64,000 nt of DNA from Lingula anatina (Eukaryota; Brachiopoda; Lingulata; Lingulida; Lingulidae): assembly GCF_001039355.2 (NCBI RefSeq), contig NW_019774070.1:453834-517833 (forward strand), in the 5' to 3' direction. Below the pieces are notes generated by a model. That model made no database searches. It was not told the origin of the DNA and saw nothing but the letters and a program-made list of their open reading frames with translations. The position numbers and the translations under genes were made by a program. Of this stretch, positions 12,401 to 24,500 are shown piece after piece (the first letter of the stretch is position 1; each line of letters opens with the position of its first letter).

Positions 12401-15400
12401 ATAAGATTTCACTAATAGATCAGACTTTACTGTACACGCACAGTGGTTCAAAATTCCGACTCTGTTTTGGTACATGCCACAAATTTTGAAAATAAGCACT
12501 AACTGGAGCATTAAAAAGAAATACAGAACAAGTAAATGGATAATTATATATATAAATCAGATATAAAAAATAAAACTGAGTGAACAACAAGTCACTGAAC
12601 AAATTCTCAATTACAGTATATGATCGGTCTCATCCGAAGCTCTGATGTACCTTCCCTGGAGCGCCTGGCACAGAATGGATACGATGGCTTCTTCTTTGAG
12701 TATAATGTAAGTAGCGTTAGCACAGCGGGTTTCGCCGCAAGTACTTTTAATAACTTTAACCAGGAAACCTTTTCTGTATTTAAACTTTAAAAAACTGATT
12801 AATTATTCAAGCACTAGTAACAGAAATTGAATGAAATAGTTTACTATTTTTACGATCCGAAATCACCTTTGTCTGTCACCTGACATCCATGCTGATGGCG
12901 TTGAATTGACTGATTCAGTTTTGCTCAGGTTCATAATTACTTATTTTCTTTCTGGGAAAATGTATGAAATGTTTTACTTGTTAATTAAATAAATTGTTTC
13001 AACCGAAAAAATAATTTTAGTACAGGGACACTGTGTTGTACGCAGCGGGGAACGAGACAAAGGACGTTATGAACTTTCTAAAACAACTAAAGCAATTCCA
13101 AGCGACCGTGGCCCAAATCCACGTGGCAGCTCAGAATGGAGACATTAAGTCACTAAGAAACTTGTTGAATGGCACTGAATTCAAACAAGAAATGCTTATC
13201 AGGTCCAAAGACAAGGTTTGTTATTTCTTTATGCGATTAAATAATAGCATGCCAAACTTACGACAAATACAGAAATACATATAATCCTACATTGTGATAG
13301 AGAACTGGCTGAAATTAATGCTATCTAAGTTATTGTCAGTCTCTACTTAAATGGGCATACAAGCAAAACAACATTTTATTCTCTCTCTCTCTCTCCTCGA
13401 AAGCATGTACAGGTATACTTTATAGCATTCTCAATATTGCAGGGTGGACGCACCCCTTTACTGAAGGCCTTGTTACACGGCCAGGAGGAGACAGCTCAGT
13501 ACTTGCTTTACGACTGTGACAAAAGGCTGGCCTTGGAGGACAAAGATAATGTGAGGTTTTTACATAATTTTGACTCTTATGTTTTGCCAACAGTGTTTCA
13601 TTACTAATTTCAAAAAATATTTGCTTGGGCGTTTTTGTCTTGTCAGAATATTTTTTTAAAGAGCACTTAACATTTAACATGCGATAACTTAAATGGAAAT
13701 AATGAATAATATCAGTTTACTATTAATTTTTTGGAATAATATTTGGGTATTACATGTACATGGTATTTCATTTCAGTTGTGGCGAACTTCTCTACACTAT
13801 GCAGCCACATTGTCGGGAGAGCATAACATGTATTCCATGGTTCTCAAGTGTGGTGCTGACCAAACGGCAAAAGACTTGGTAAACGTACAGCATGATAGAA
13901 TAATTCTTTCATGCTAATGTGATAATGTATTCTAAACATAAGAAAAACACCTTTTTCTTTGGTAAAGATAGCCGCATTGTCAATCCCATTGTGTTAGTTG
14001 AGATAAGAGGGATTTGAGGATTGATGAGACATTAATTGCAATATCGTATAATTAATCACAGAAATAGATGTTGTTTCTTATTTAAGCAAGGGATGACATA
14101 TAAAGACCAACAGACAACTGATGACATTTTATTTCATTGCAGAGAGGTGTGACGAGTCAACAAATACTAAACTGGGACGACAAAGAAAAGACTACATTCT
14201 TGGAAGAGTTACGAAATGTGTGTATTTCCTTTTAACAGCGCTCAAACTTTTTAATATTGTTGTCATTAATACTATGTTTTAAACATCAAACTACATACAT
14301 TTAAATAAAAAAGCTCGCCTCACTAGCTTGTTATAACCAAACAAGCATTATTTGCCGGTGTCTATTACTGTCGATTTTATTTCCAGGCGCCTTGTGGGAT
14401 GGAGCTAGAAATCAGTTGTGTAGATAAGGTGAATAATCAACAAATTTGGATTAAATTCTCTTTTGTCTTCATCTGAACCAGTCTCACAATGTACCAGTGT
14501 CGACACTAAATGCTGAATTATTATGTATATCCTTGTTTTGATAATTTTTGTTTAAAATATAGGGGTCGTATTACATTGCCTTTTATACATATATTTTATT
14601 ATGTATAGAAAAAAAACATATGTTAGAGTGTGAAAATATAAGAAAACTGTACACTTTTTTCAGTACGAAGAACTACGCTCAGTTATCGTTTCGCAGTCCC
14701 AAAAACTCAAACATCTCATCAGGGAAATGGAAGATTCCAAATTTTCAGTCGCAGATTTTCCAAAAATTGTAAGTTAAAACTGCAGATAACTTTCCTTACC
14801 TGAGGGCAAATTCCAACCTTTTTAGCAGACATAATGAAACACCTTTAGCAGATTGTCATAACAATCATTGCTATTGATGGGTGTTATCAAAAGGAGCGTT
14901 TTATAACTGCTCTCTCGGATCCCGTCGACAAAGAATGGTACAGAAAAAACATTCACTGACTAACCTCTAAACCATTTTCTCTCTTTAGTTGGAACCGTGT
15001 GGCGTAGAACTACTTCGCGGGTTCAGAGACCTAGTCTTTTTGGCGATAGAACACGGTAAAGCAGACTTAGTAAAATGGCTGGTGCAGAATGGCGCAGATA
15101 CAAAGAGGAAAGAGAAGGTGAGTGAAATGTCTCATAAAATCTGTTTATGTCTGTATGAAAATCATACGAAGAATAATCATAGCTGCATTTTGATGTCGTT
15201 ATGATGTTCACTGTGTCCCACGTGTAGCTTATTATAAAGATTGCACTCTTTTTCGACGAAAAAAAAAAACGAAACGGATTTGAACTAAACAAGTTGGCTT
15301 TATTTGAAAAATGGTTGAAATGAGTCAAGTTCTGATAAAATCTTTTTGTTATTTCAGTGTCGAGTGTTGCAGCCGGATGGGACTGTTTTAACATTCTACA

Positions 15401-15552
15401 TGGATGCCGAGGAGTTTGCAAGGAGTGAGGGGTACACGGAACTCGCCGAGTTTATTTTATCAGAACATATAGCAGGGAAGGGATTAAAGACGGCTCGATT
15501 TACATGTACGCAGGATTACGCGGACGCAGAAGATACATCATACATGCTTTGA
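6192..15552 (+). CDS. Ankyrin-repeat protein, 21 coding exons, all introns phase 0
   Basis: Coding exons: 6192-6221, 6499-6630, 6944-7042, 7869-7967, 8157-8225, 8698-8784, 9085-9168, 9560-9646, 10801-10905, 11205-11303, 11626-11736, 12099-12167, 12617-12706, 13021-13215, 13443-13550, 13777-13878, 14143-14217, 14387-14428, 14664-14768, 14989-15117, 15358-15552. They give 703 residues with no frame break. Starts at MAGEMSELEQ and stops with TGA at 15550-15552. Ankyrin signatures include DGSTALHVTALHN, GRTALMYAM, WRTSLHYAATLSG and LVKWLVQNGADTKRKEK. Many other units are degenerate. Exon lengths cluster around 33 codons, so several exons are one repeat each. No signal peptide or membrane segment is evident. 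The tail (DYADAEDTSYML) ends in a possible PDZ-binding type. Ankyrin repeats bind other proteins; the partner here is unknown. Confidence 0.88.
7043..7868. other. Intron 3 of ankyrin gene
   Basis: An 826-bp intron with the (CA)n tract at its start. Two plus-strand ORFs here (7141-7332 and 7215-7538) have no repeat or domain signature and lie between well-supported exons, so I treat them as chance. Confidence 0.6.
7069..7113. repeat. (CA)n microsatellite
   Basis: CA run with a few CG interruptions in an ankyrin-gene intron, just after the exon ending at 7042. Confidence 0.95.
9431..9472. repeat. (CT)n microsatellite
   Basis: About 21 CT units in the intron between exons 7 and 8 of the ankyrin gene. 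Confidence 0.95.
9647..10800. other. Intron 8 of ankyrin gene (1.15 kb)
   Basis: AT-rich intron and the longest of this gene's coding part. I see no element in it beyond short A runs. Confidence 0.6.
11778..11810. repeat. 33-bp near-perfect palindrome (16-bp arms)
   Basis: The arm atggacctaatgagag is followed by one A and then its exact reverse complement. The octamer cgtagcca occurs in direct orientation on both flanks. It lies in the intron after the ankyrin exon ending at 11736. It could be a hairpin, a relic of a small insertion or a fold-back; there is no evidence for transposition genes. Confidence 0.85.
13021..13215 (+). CDS. Ankyrin gene exon 14, a two-repeat exon
   Basis: At 65 codons it is about twice the usual 33-codon exon. 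It reads as two successive ankyrin units (RDTVLYAAGNETKDVMNFL, then AQIHVAAQNGDIKSLRNLL). This fits loss of an intron between two repeat exons, or an ancestral exon before splitting. Confidence 0.7.
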
Positions 15553-16449
15553 TCCCTGAAAACCATTCATTTTAACTTAAACATTAAATGAGCGAAGAAT
15601 TGCAATTGATATAGTACAGTGAAAAGGAAAACGTTGGGCTTGTTTCATGTAATCAAAATAACAGGGCTACAGCCTTCAGTTCGTTATTAAATTGACTGTT
15701 GATAAATAGTTTCAGGAGGGGGGAGGCGCCTTCGCAAAATGTATTTTCCTAAATTGTGCCAAATTCAATATTATCACCATGAAAAATAAAAGTTTGAAAA
15801 TTATTTTGTAAACTGTTTCCTGAACTTTATGGGGCTTTCGATTATCTCTCGCTTGACTATAGCTTGTCGCAAACGGTTTAAAAGCTCTGATACTCTTTAT
15901 ATTATTTACACGCGCATTTTGCGAGGGGGGGGGGGGGGGTAAACGACTTCCACTTTTTAATATATGGACTGATCATTTTAACATTGTTTAAACATTATGG
16001 TATATGTAAATACAGGAAACAAGACACAAAAATACGATCACATTGTGCATTACACTATATGTGTAAGAAATGCTCTACGCAATGACAAATGTCACTGAAG
16101 AATTTTTTCTATATTTAGAAATGAACAGACAAATAAAAATATTTTGAACAGCAGAAATCAAATTGTTGATATTGGAATAAAGGCCCGGAAATATGTAAGC
16201 ATTTAGATCTGTTACTTATGTGGTAAACGCGCAGTTCTAAAAAACTCCCGGCCGGGCAGTGAAGAACTCATTAATTAATGGTTAAATATGGGGTCCGTTT
16301 TTAGAGCCTTCACGATAATCATAACAGATCTCTCGATAGATATGAACAGCTTGCTTCGTTATCTGCACCTGTCAGAATCAGAACTATAATTAAAACATCT
16401 TTATCTGTCGAAAAGTTGTACAGGTGAAGACAGGTAAGACGATGTAAAG
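15553..16449. other. Ankyrin 3' UTR and spacer to tRNA cluster
   Basis: Non-coding, with an AATAAA at 15785-15790, a poly-G run at 15926-15940 and AT-rich spacer. No further gene is seen. Confidence 0.6.
15785..15790 (+). terminator. Candidate polyadenylation signal of ankyrin gene
   Basis: AATAAA about 235 nt past the stop codon. A further AATAAA-type hexamer follows in the AT-rich stretch near 16131, so the site in use is uncertain. Confidence 0.45.
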
Positions 16450-16521
16450 GGTTCCATGGTGTAATGGTTAGCACTCTGGACTCTGAATCCAGCGATCCGA
16501 GTTCAAATCTCGGTGGAACCT
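16450..16521 (+). tRNA. trnQ-CUG: tRNA-Gln(CUG), copy 1
   Basis: 72 nt. The 7-bp acceptor stem pairs GGTTCCA with TGGAACC. The D-arm contains GTGTAATGGTTAGCAC, and the anticodon arm CTGGA-CTCTGAA-TCCAG puts CTG at the anticodon. The T-arm CCGAG-TTCAAAT-CTCGG holds the internal B box. The following T-run is short. All arms are intact, so it is probably functional. It reads glutamine CAG codons. Confidence 0.95.
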
Positions 16522-16722
16522 ATCTATTTTCACTCTTTTCAAGACAATTGGAAGTCAAAATGGATAGATTCCACCGAGGCAAAATCATGGTTCATGTATC
16601 ACAGCTTTCTGTAAGTTATAATAATACAAACACCTTGAAATTGATCTGATTCCGGACGTATTAATCAGAAGACATTTAATTTCATTTAGCTTCTAATGCG
16701 TACGTTAGGCGTGAACAAATAC

Positions 16723-16787
16723 GGTTCCATGGTGTAATGGTTAACACTATGGACTCTGAATCCAGCAATCCGGTCTCGGTGGAACCT
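16723..16787 (+). pseudogene. tRNA-Gln pseudogene, copy 2
   Basis: 65 nt. The acceptor stem and CTG anticodon are kept, but seven bases of the T-arm are gone (the loop and B box are lost). The anticodon stem carries C to A, breaking its first pair, and the D-loop reads TTAA instead of TTAG. Loss of the B box should stop Pol III recruitment. Decayed middle copy of the tandem array. Confidence 0.9.
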
Positions 16788-17026
16788 AGTTATCTTTTCT
16801 CTTGCTTCCCACAGTGTGACTATCCGTTTCATTTTTTCAAGACAATTGCAAGTATTAGACAAAATTCATAGTTCACGTACCCAAATGACAAAACTTTCTG
16901 TAATAAGTTATAAAAATACTAAAAAAAACACCTTTTTTCAATTAATCTGATTCCACACTTATTAATCAGAAGACAAATGTAATTTCATTTAGTTTTTAAC
17001 ATTTAGCATGAAATATTCGAAAGGAA

Positions 17027-17098
17027 GGTTCCATGGTGTAATGGTTAGCACTCTGGACTCTGAATCCAGCGATCCGAGTTCAAATCTCGGTGGAACCT
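17027..17098 (+). tRNA. trnQ-CUG: tRNA-Gln(CUG), copy 3
   Basis: 72 nt, identical base for base to copy 1. It is followed by a T-run (from about 17104) suitable as a Pol III terminator. Identity with copy 1 despite diverged flanks suggests selection or gene conversion. Confidence 0.95.
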
Positions 17099-18384
17099 AT
17101 CCATTTTTTTCTTGCTTCCCGCAGTGCGACTTGCTCTTACATGCACATGTTACAAATCAATAAAAACACTATAGTTAGCAGTGGTGGTACACGAGCCTTA
17201 ACGGGCAACAACAATCAACTAGATTAATTTATATGGTATCTTTATTTCTTTCTTGCCATTAGATCAAACGTTATAACAAATATCAAGGAAAAATAACAAT
17301 AACCGTTTCTTCTCAATGTTCCTTATAATAGCTCTGGCATCTGCTTGACATTCAATAATAAAACATGACAAAAAAAGTTTCTCAACTCAATATGACTGTC
17401 CTCAGGAGGCATTTTATAGCCCTAACTGACCATGACATAGATTCGTGATCTTAATAACATCACAGCGATGCTTTGAAAAAGGAATGAATCACTACTTAAC
17501 CATTTTCCTTTTTGTCACATGAGATTTTTAATTGTGGTTTACCCCTATATTTTCTAATTAACTATAAACACAGGCCTATCCAGCCATTTATAAAATCAAG
17601 CCAGCGTTTTATCCAGTGGTCTTACTGTAGTGCGCCTGATCAACTGGGTATGTATAAAAGCTTTGATTAATTGATAGTAAATGAAGTAAAAGTTCTGAAT
17701 CTACAATGAGTTAAATGAGCCCAAAACTAATAACCTTTTCCTTATAAAATATGCATGTATATACTAAAATAAATAGTACCACTTAATAAAAGTTATACTT
17801 TAAATCATTATATTTCAAACGGTTTCTCCATATAACCGTTCAATAAAATATCGGTCACAACGTTGGTGTGACTTTTCCAGTATCAAAAATGTTGGAATTA
17901 AGATAAGCGCTTTTTGCGCCATGGTCTGTGAGTCAGATATTACTTCTATACACATTTTTACATACATGTCATGCTTTATTTACAAAATCAAGGAACATTT
18001 TATGCTGTTAAAATCGAATTCTTTGTGACATACGTAACGAACGCAAAGCAATCACGTTTTTAGTGTCGCCTACTGCGAAGTCAATAGGCCTATATCAACT
18101 GGTATTAAAATCATTCAATTCTTATCATCAATAAAAGAAACGGCCTCTGGCATTTGCGGGGAAGCACAGCTGATTGAGCTTTGGTACACTGCGTGAGAAT
18201 CAGCTTCGGCTGGGCATTTTGCACTTGACTTGGGGCGAAGCTGCTCTGATCTTCTTTGCACAATTATTTCTTTAAAATCCCTTGGTTATATTACATTATT
18301 AATATGCTATTGCCTTCTTTAAGAAAATACTAAAACAGCACTCTTAAAGTGCCTTTGTATATGTGGGCAAACGCAGGTAACGTA
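17099..18384. other. Spectraplakin 3' UTR and convergent intergenic region
   Basis: Non-coding between the tRNA array and the spectraplakin stop. On the minus strand, AATAAA hexamers lie at 17975-17980 and 17241-17246, either of which could end the transcript. Nothing else is recognised. Confidence 0.5.
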
Positions 18385-18521
18385 TTATTTGTTACCAGGA
18401 GTGGACCCTTTTTTCTTCGTGGTTGTTTTTGCGGTCGACATGCGCGGTGTTCTACTTCCGCGACTTCCGGAAGAACCAGTGGAAGCCAGACTTGAGTTTG
18501 AACTACTCTTCTTCAAATTCC
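18385..18521 (-). CDS. MACF1/DST: Spectraplakin last exon (Ser/Thr/Lys-rich C-terminus)
   Basis: The acceptor TTGCAG, phase 1, is followed by 44 residues rich in Ser, Arg and Lys ([20 protein letters not shown]), ending GSTPGNK and TAA at 18385-18387. Such basic Ser-rich tails of spectraplakins bind the microtubule lattice. Confidence 0.85.
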
Positions 18522-21500
18522 CTGCAAGTATGATTCGTTCATTTTATTAAGATACAAAAGGAAAAAATATCTTCATGCATGGGTAACATATGGAAAAAAG
18601 AGGAAAAAAATATTCTAAAATCAAAACTGAATTAAATAAACAATCAACCAAGGTCCATATCGGTCCTAACGTGTAGGCACATTAATGAACTACATACAGC
18701 AATATCCAAACAAATAGAACGAAGAATATTGAATTAAAATATATTAAAAGATAAACATGCAAATACAATACAAACAAAGTCAAAAACGTAAGAGATAAAA
18801 AATCACAGTCATCTTTAGATCTGAAAAACGAATCAATATTGTGTGCACATGGCATTCATAGACAGATAGTGAAAGGTGTTGATTTACAAGGTCAGAGGAG
18901 GGCATTTAGTCAGACAGGTAGGGGCATGCAGGTGAAAGACCAGTCAGTCATGCCGAATCACTCGTTTTTATCCCGTTAATTATCAACCAAATTAATCTTA
19001 AAATGTTAAATGCTAAATTGATATTCTACTTATTAGATGGCTGATTGTTGTTTTAACAAGAAAAGGGATTGTTAAAATGATCTCATCTAATGATACGTTA
19101 GCAGCAACAAAAATTCATGCATTCACTGCAACTTGAGCGTAAAGAAGCTTCATTAACGAGGTGTACTTTATCAACAATTTATTCTGCAATTGTGTAAAAT
19201 GCTTCTTAAGATTTCGGCACAGCTTTTTTATTTTCTTTTTGCATTCTACCTGCAGCTGCCTCCTGTATATTGGTGAGAGAAGAATGTGTAAAACCCGTTG
19301 GCTTTAGCTGGAAGGACGAAGAATGTCCATAGGGATCAGGGTGCCCGCTTAGACGAGAGAGAGATGAAGATATGTGCCTAGTTGAAGCAAGATTTCTAGG
19401 CTGCTGGAGCCCTGAACGCACAGGGATACCGCTACTCCTGCTACTACTGCTGCTACTACTAGAAGTACAACCGCTACTATTGCGGCCTTTGGCTGTTGTC
19501 CCGCTCCTAGGGTTAGAGGCTATAAAGAAGGCAAAGTTAGTCAAGCTCAGCTCATTTAGTTTCCACGCTTGAAAGAATTCAACTTCCTTGCAAAATACAC
19601 AGACAAACATGCATTTATAACAAGAACAAACTATTAAAAGGGGCATACAGTGAAACAAGACATACCATGAAAACTGGGTTATTCCATTCTTGCAAACAAA
19701 AAGAAAATGCACTGTTCCTTTCCCGAGCATATTTTGTTAATATACAAAATAAACACGACTTCACCCCGAGTGCAAATAACTCAGCTGTACTTCACCACCC
19801 TGATACCCCCTACCCCCAGTCCACAAGTCTTCGAAATGGAATAACCCCATTTGGTGATGTGCTAAGAGAAAAAGAGGTGTTCTGCTAAAATAAGCGACCG
19901 CCACCGCCCAACACAATTCCTTCTCCACCACCTGTCTCAACTAACACACTGTGAACCTCGTGCACGTACCTGGAGTGGGAGGAGATAACAAATGACCGTT
20001 GGATTGACCGGGTCGCTTAGATGTGAATGTGGCGCGTGTATGCGCCGCCCCTTCTGGGGAAACAAGCTGTTCCCTTAGTTCGGTATTAAGTCTACCTTTT
20101 GCTGAAAACAAACAAAAACTCACATGCCAAAAAACGGATGCTCTGTGCAAAAGTCGTATCACGTCAGCCAACTACTGACATCCCATATCACGTATACGTT
20201 ACATGTTAACAACAAACAACAAGTCAAACTGAACTTAAAATAAAATGAAATTTCTAGAGAGAAATAAAACAAAAAAACTCATTTCACTATAAGAGGCACT
20301 GATATATCATTAGCAGCCCACAACCTATACGGTCTCACTACTTTGGCGACAACATGATGGCAGTATGACTATTTACACATTCACATAAATTCATATCTGC
20401 AGCAAAATCAGCCCAAGGCAGATCTCACACATGCCTGCTTCAATACACCATTTGCTGTAGCTTGTCTGTGTCATTTTATATATCCCACGGTGCTTTTTGA
20501 ACTTAGAGACCAAAAATGCAAAAGGATTTATCCCTTCTCAATTCAAAAGGAAAAATAGGATAAATTATCTCTCGACCTTTAACCAAATTGACAATTTCAA
20601 AGTACCAAATAATATAAATCAAAACATACTTTAGCTTGAAAACTGAGTTGTAGCTTTCAGTTGGCTGACTTCAATGCCAACTTTTTGAAAGCAAGTTAAT
20701 ATCTGACAACGTGGTATCCAAAAGAAAAATAATCGGTATAAATAAAGCCGTGACATGCGTTCTACTCACCTCTACATGGGTCGTGCGTTTCCAGAAACTT
20801 TCCAAGAGTTACCCAACCGCCGCCAACTCTCACCATGACCGTGTGGTTCAGGAAGCGGACCAATACAACCTTGCGACTCTCCCCTAACTGGAAGAATAAA
20901 GGAAACATGGTCAAAATTGGTTATGAAATAGGATATCACATAGTCTTTGATGATACAGATGATGCATGCAAACCAGTTAAATTTCATTATGGTCAAAATA
21001 ATTATCATCCATATTTATATTTAAACAATAAAAAACTAGAAACTGGGCACCTTAAATGCCAATTAGGGAGAAATGATAACGACAAGAGCCACTTCAATCG
21101 TGGTTTCAGCTCCAAACTCGAACATCCCCAACTTTCCACTAAATTTTTTACCCAACCAGTTCCATTTTCAAATACCCATAAAACGAACTTCATACTGACA
21201 CGCTTAATTTGATAAAATCAACGCTGTACCTGATATTTTCCTTCTCCCAGTTTCTCAGATTTGAACTGCGTCCTACACGTGCAGGTGGAACACTGGCGTT
21301 CTATTTCATCATGAATTTGCTCTGCGTCTGTAGCGGGACGTTTGGCACGTTTTGATCGCTATAATTGAAATTGAAAAAATTAGTTTATCGCAATTGCCTT
21401 GAAGTACGTTATTTACATTCAATTTTATGTAAACACAGGATTTTTGAAAATTCAAGATAATTCCACAATGCGGTGGTGTTTACATACGATCATTTCTGTC

Positions 21501-24500
21501 AGTAGAAAGTATCTTACTGTATTGAAACTTATTGCCATTATAAACCAGTAAACCTTTTTAACCAAAAACTAAACATAATGTGTATATACTTATACAATGA
21601 ATGCCTTGGTAATGCTTGATTATATGCGCATACATTAAGGTCGAATACTTACTGGATTTAGCGCTTCAATAAACTCTCTGTAGTCTATCTCCCCTTTATT
21701 ATCTCTGTCGAATATGTCAAATACTGCATTCAGTTCTGTGCGGGTGGTGGGGAATTCTGAAAATGTTAACATAATGTGATTAATTTAATATTCAAAGTGG
21801 GCCTAAATGATAGCAAGAGAAAACGAAAATGTTCAACCCCTACTGCATTTGTTAATCAGTATTTCGAACTGTTAGTAAGAACCTACATAAGAATTTCCAA
21901 GTCTTAGTGTTGAGAATGTTTCAGTAAAACCAAAATGTCAGATATGCACGTGTGCAATAGTAAATGATATATTGCTTTTAATTTCAACACAGAGAAAGGG
22001 GAAGACCCTCAGGTCAACCACTTACTTGAATTCATCATGCCATCTACAAAGTCTGCCCGGGGGAGCAATCCATCACCTTTCTTGTCCTGGCGTCTGAAGA
22101 AATCTGTTATCCTGAACTTTTTGGCTTTGATCCAGTTTATATACCGTTGCCTCCACAGATCAAAATCAAAGTTCTTGAAGCTTTCCAACTGCAAAATATA
22201 GTATTTTTAAAATATTAAGCATTGTGTTTTTACAGAGGAAATTTATACATTTCCATTTGGCTTTATTACTAAATCAATCATCAAATATCCTATCTTCATG
22301 GTATCATCTGTTTGCACAGTGGAAGCTACTTAACAAGTTACATCAAATTTTCATTTCGATGACCGTTCAACAAAAGTGAAAAAAATCCTGATGGATTTAT
22401 ACAATGCAGACAATGAAATATATTACCTCTAACAAATGCTCGTAGAGATCTTGCAACTTTTTCTTCCTTTCAACCGACATTCTCCATACTGCCCGCCATT
22501 TGTTCTGTAGTGTGGTCAGCCGAGGATTCTGGATCATCTCCGCCTCTGGGGTTTTGGCACTGCAAAATAAATTATATGCTGGTTAATACTGCTCGGTAGA
22601 TATGGCTATTAAATTTGAGAGTTAAAGATCAAATTTAGCTTATAGAGAAAATAATGCGACAATTTGGAAAGTGAGCAGAAAAAGAAGAAAGCTACTCCAA
22701 TATTTTATTTGGTCAAAGCAGTGAGCAGTGTAAATGTGCTGAAAACCAAGTCTGGCCCAACAGTATGTTTAAATAAATCACATGCAGCAGAGATACACAC
22801 ATTTTCTTTATACAACGGAACATATGGTTCAAGTATCAAAACCTACCCTTTGCTCTCCCTGCGCTTGTAGCCACGTATCGGCATATTTGCAATACGCTCT
22901 ACATCAGTGTTCTTTGACACTAGGTCTTCATGAAATTCCTAAAAAAAATAAATATTATTGAATGTGACTTATTCTGATACCATCAAACAAAAAAGAGTCT
23001 TTTTTGGTGACGTGACAAACGTTTGCATCATTTTTTTTTAAAGTCTGCCAGCCAGGCAAAAGTCTTCAAACTTGATTGCCTATTTGTCTCATTCATTTAA
23101 AATATCTCGCGAGACTATTTGAGACTTCTAGAAAAATAAAACACTTACCACGTGCTCTTTGAGGAGGGCCTCCACGACTGTCATGTCTTCGGGTATAGGG
23201 TCCTTCTCTTTGGCGGAGACCAGGGCCTGAGCCTCCGTGACCCAGGCTAAGAGCTCCTCCAGCAGGGCGGCATTACCACGGATGTTTTTCAGAGCCTCTT
23301 GTAGCTTAACAGTTCTATTCTCTGCTCGGGTAAGCGCCTAAATAGCACATAACTTGGATCTATACACATCTATCAAGGAGTTCAATATGGTCACAAGATT
23401 TGGCATGATTACTATAGGACACGGTACCCTAAACTCCCTTCGTTTTTAAAAATCCAATTGCAGTTAAAATTACTCTGGTTGTGATGTTAGAAATTCACTG
23501 TCGTGGAAACTCAAGTTTGAATACTGGGGTCTAGCGTACTCAAGTATCCCAATATCAGATCGGTTTTACCTATCTCTATCCATTTTTTCGTTTTATATAG
23601 TACCAATGTTAAATCATTAAATGTTTGAGCTAAAACGTCAAAGAAATGTCGTCTGCTCACCTGTTCCCATCGCGTGGAGGTGATAGTCAGGTAATACCTC
23701 ACAAACCGCACAGCGTTCGGGTGACAGTTCTGGAGAATCTCATCAGACAGCTCCTTTATTCTTTCTATAATTTGTTTTTTGCCAGTGAGTTCTTCCATAA
23801 AGGCCTGCAAATATTAAAAATAGAATCACCAAAATAGTCTACTATTTACGGCTCGTATTACTCAAATTTTGTCCACGAAATTGAAATATCCCTTTTTCTG
23901 ACCTTACAAATGAAAAGCCTGTCACTACAATTTTGTTAAAATTTAAACACAGTTAATCAGTGTGTTTTCACGTCTTTTCTTTCAATTCCAATAAGTTGAA
24001 TTACAACACATACCTCGTGTCTTTCTATCAATTCTACGATTTCTACTTCGTCCTCAGGCAGCGCCCGGACCTTGAGCTCCGCTTCCGCTTGAGGGAGCCA
24101 CTCTCGCATCACATGAACCACCTCTTGGAACTCTTCAGCCTTGTAGGATAGGTAAAGAACAAGTAAGTTGATGCATTTCTTTGTTTGATCACATATACGT
24201 GAAGGTTACATATAATTATTACTCGTCAAATGAACACCGTCATATCTCATTTCTTTTCACGTCTTCATACCTCACATTAACTTATAAAGAAAAAAGATTC
24301 TGAACGTACTAGTTTAAGGGCATCTTGCAGCCTCGACTCTCTCATATTGCTGAGGTGGTTCACTTCTTCCCACTTGCGGTCCAGGTGCTCTAGTTGCGAG
24401 GTGAGGGCTGGGTCCCCGTGGGACGAATCCTTCAGAGTGTTTATTGTCGACTGTCTGGCATCGAGTTCTTGTTGGAATGACTGAAGAAAGGGGGTTAAAT

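Larger units (their letters stand above)
16450..17140. repeat. Tandem array of tRNA-Gln units (about 273-304 bp)
   Basis: The spacers after copies 1 and 2 can be aligned: both carry caagacaattg, an actttctgtaa-type block, attaatcagaagaca and atttcatttag in order. The segments after copies 2 and 3 share a ttcttgcttccc-type block. The whole unit, not only the tRNA, was therefore duplicated twice. Confidence 0.85.

Noticed and set aside
16464-16649. Plus-strand ORF over tRNA-Gln copy 1
   Set aside because: It starts inside the tRNA gene and runs into duplicated spacer; a chance ORF.
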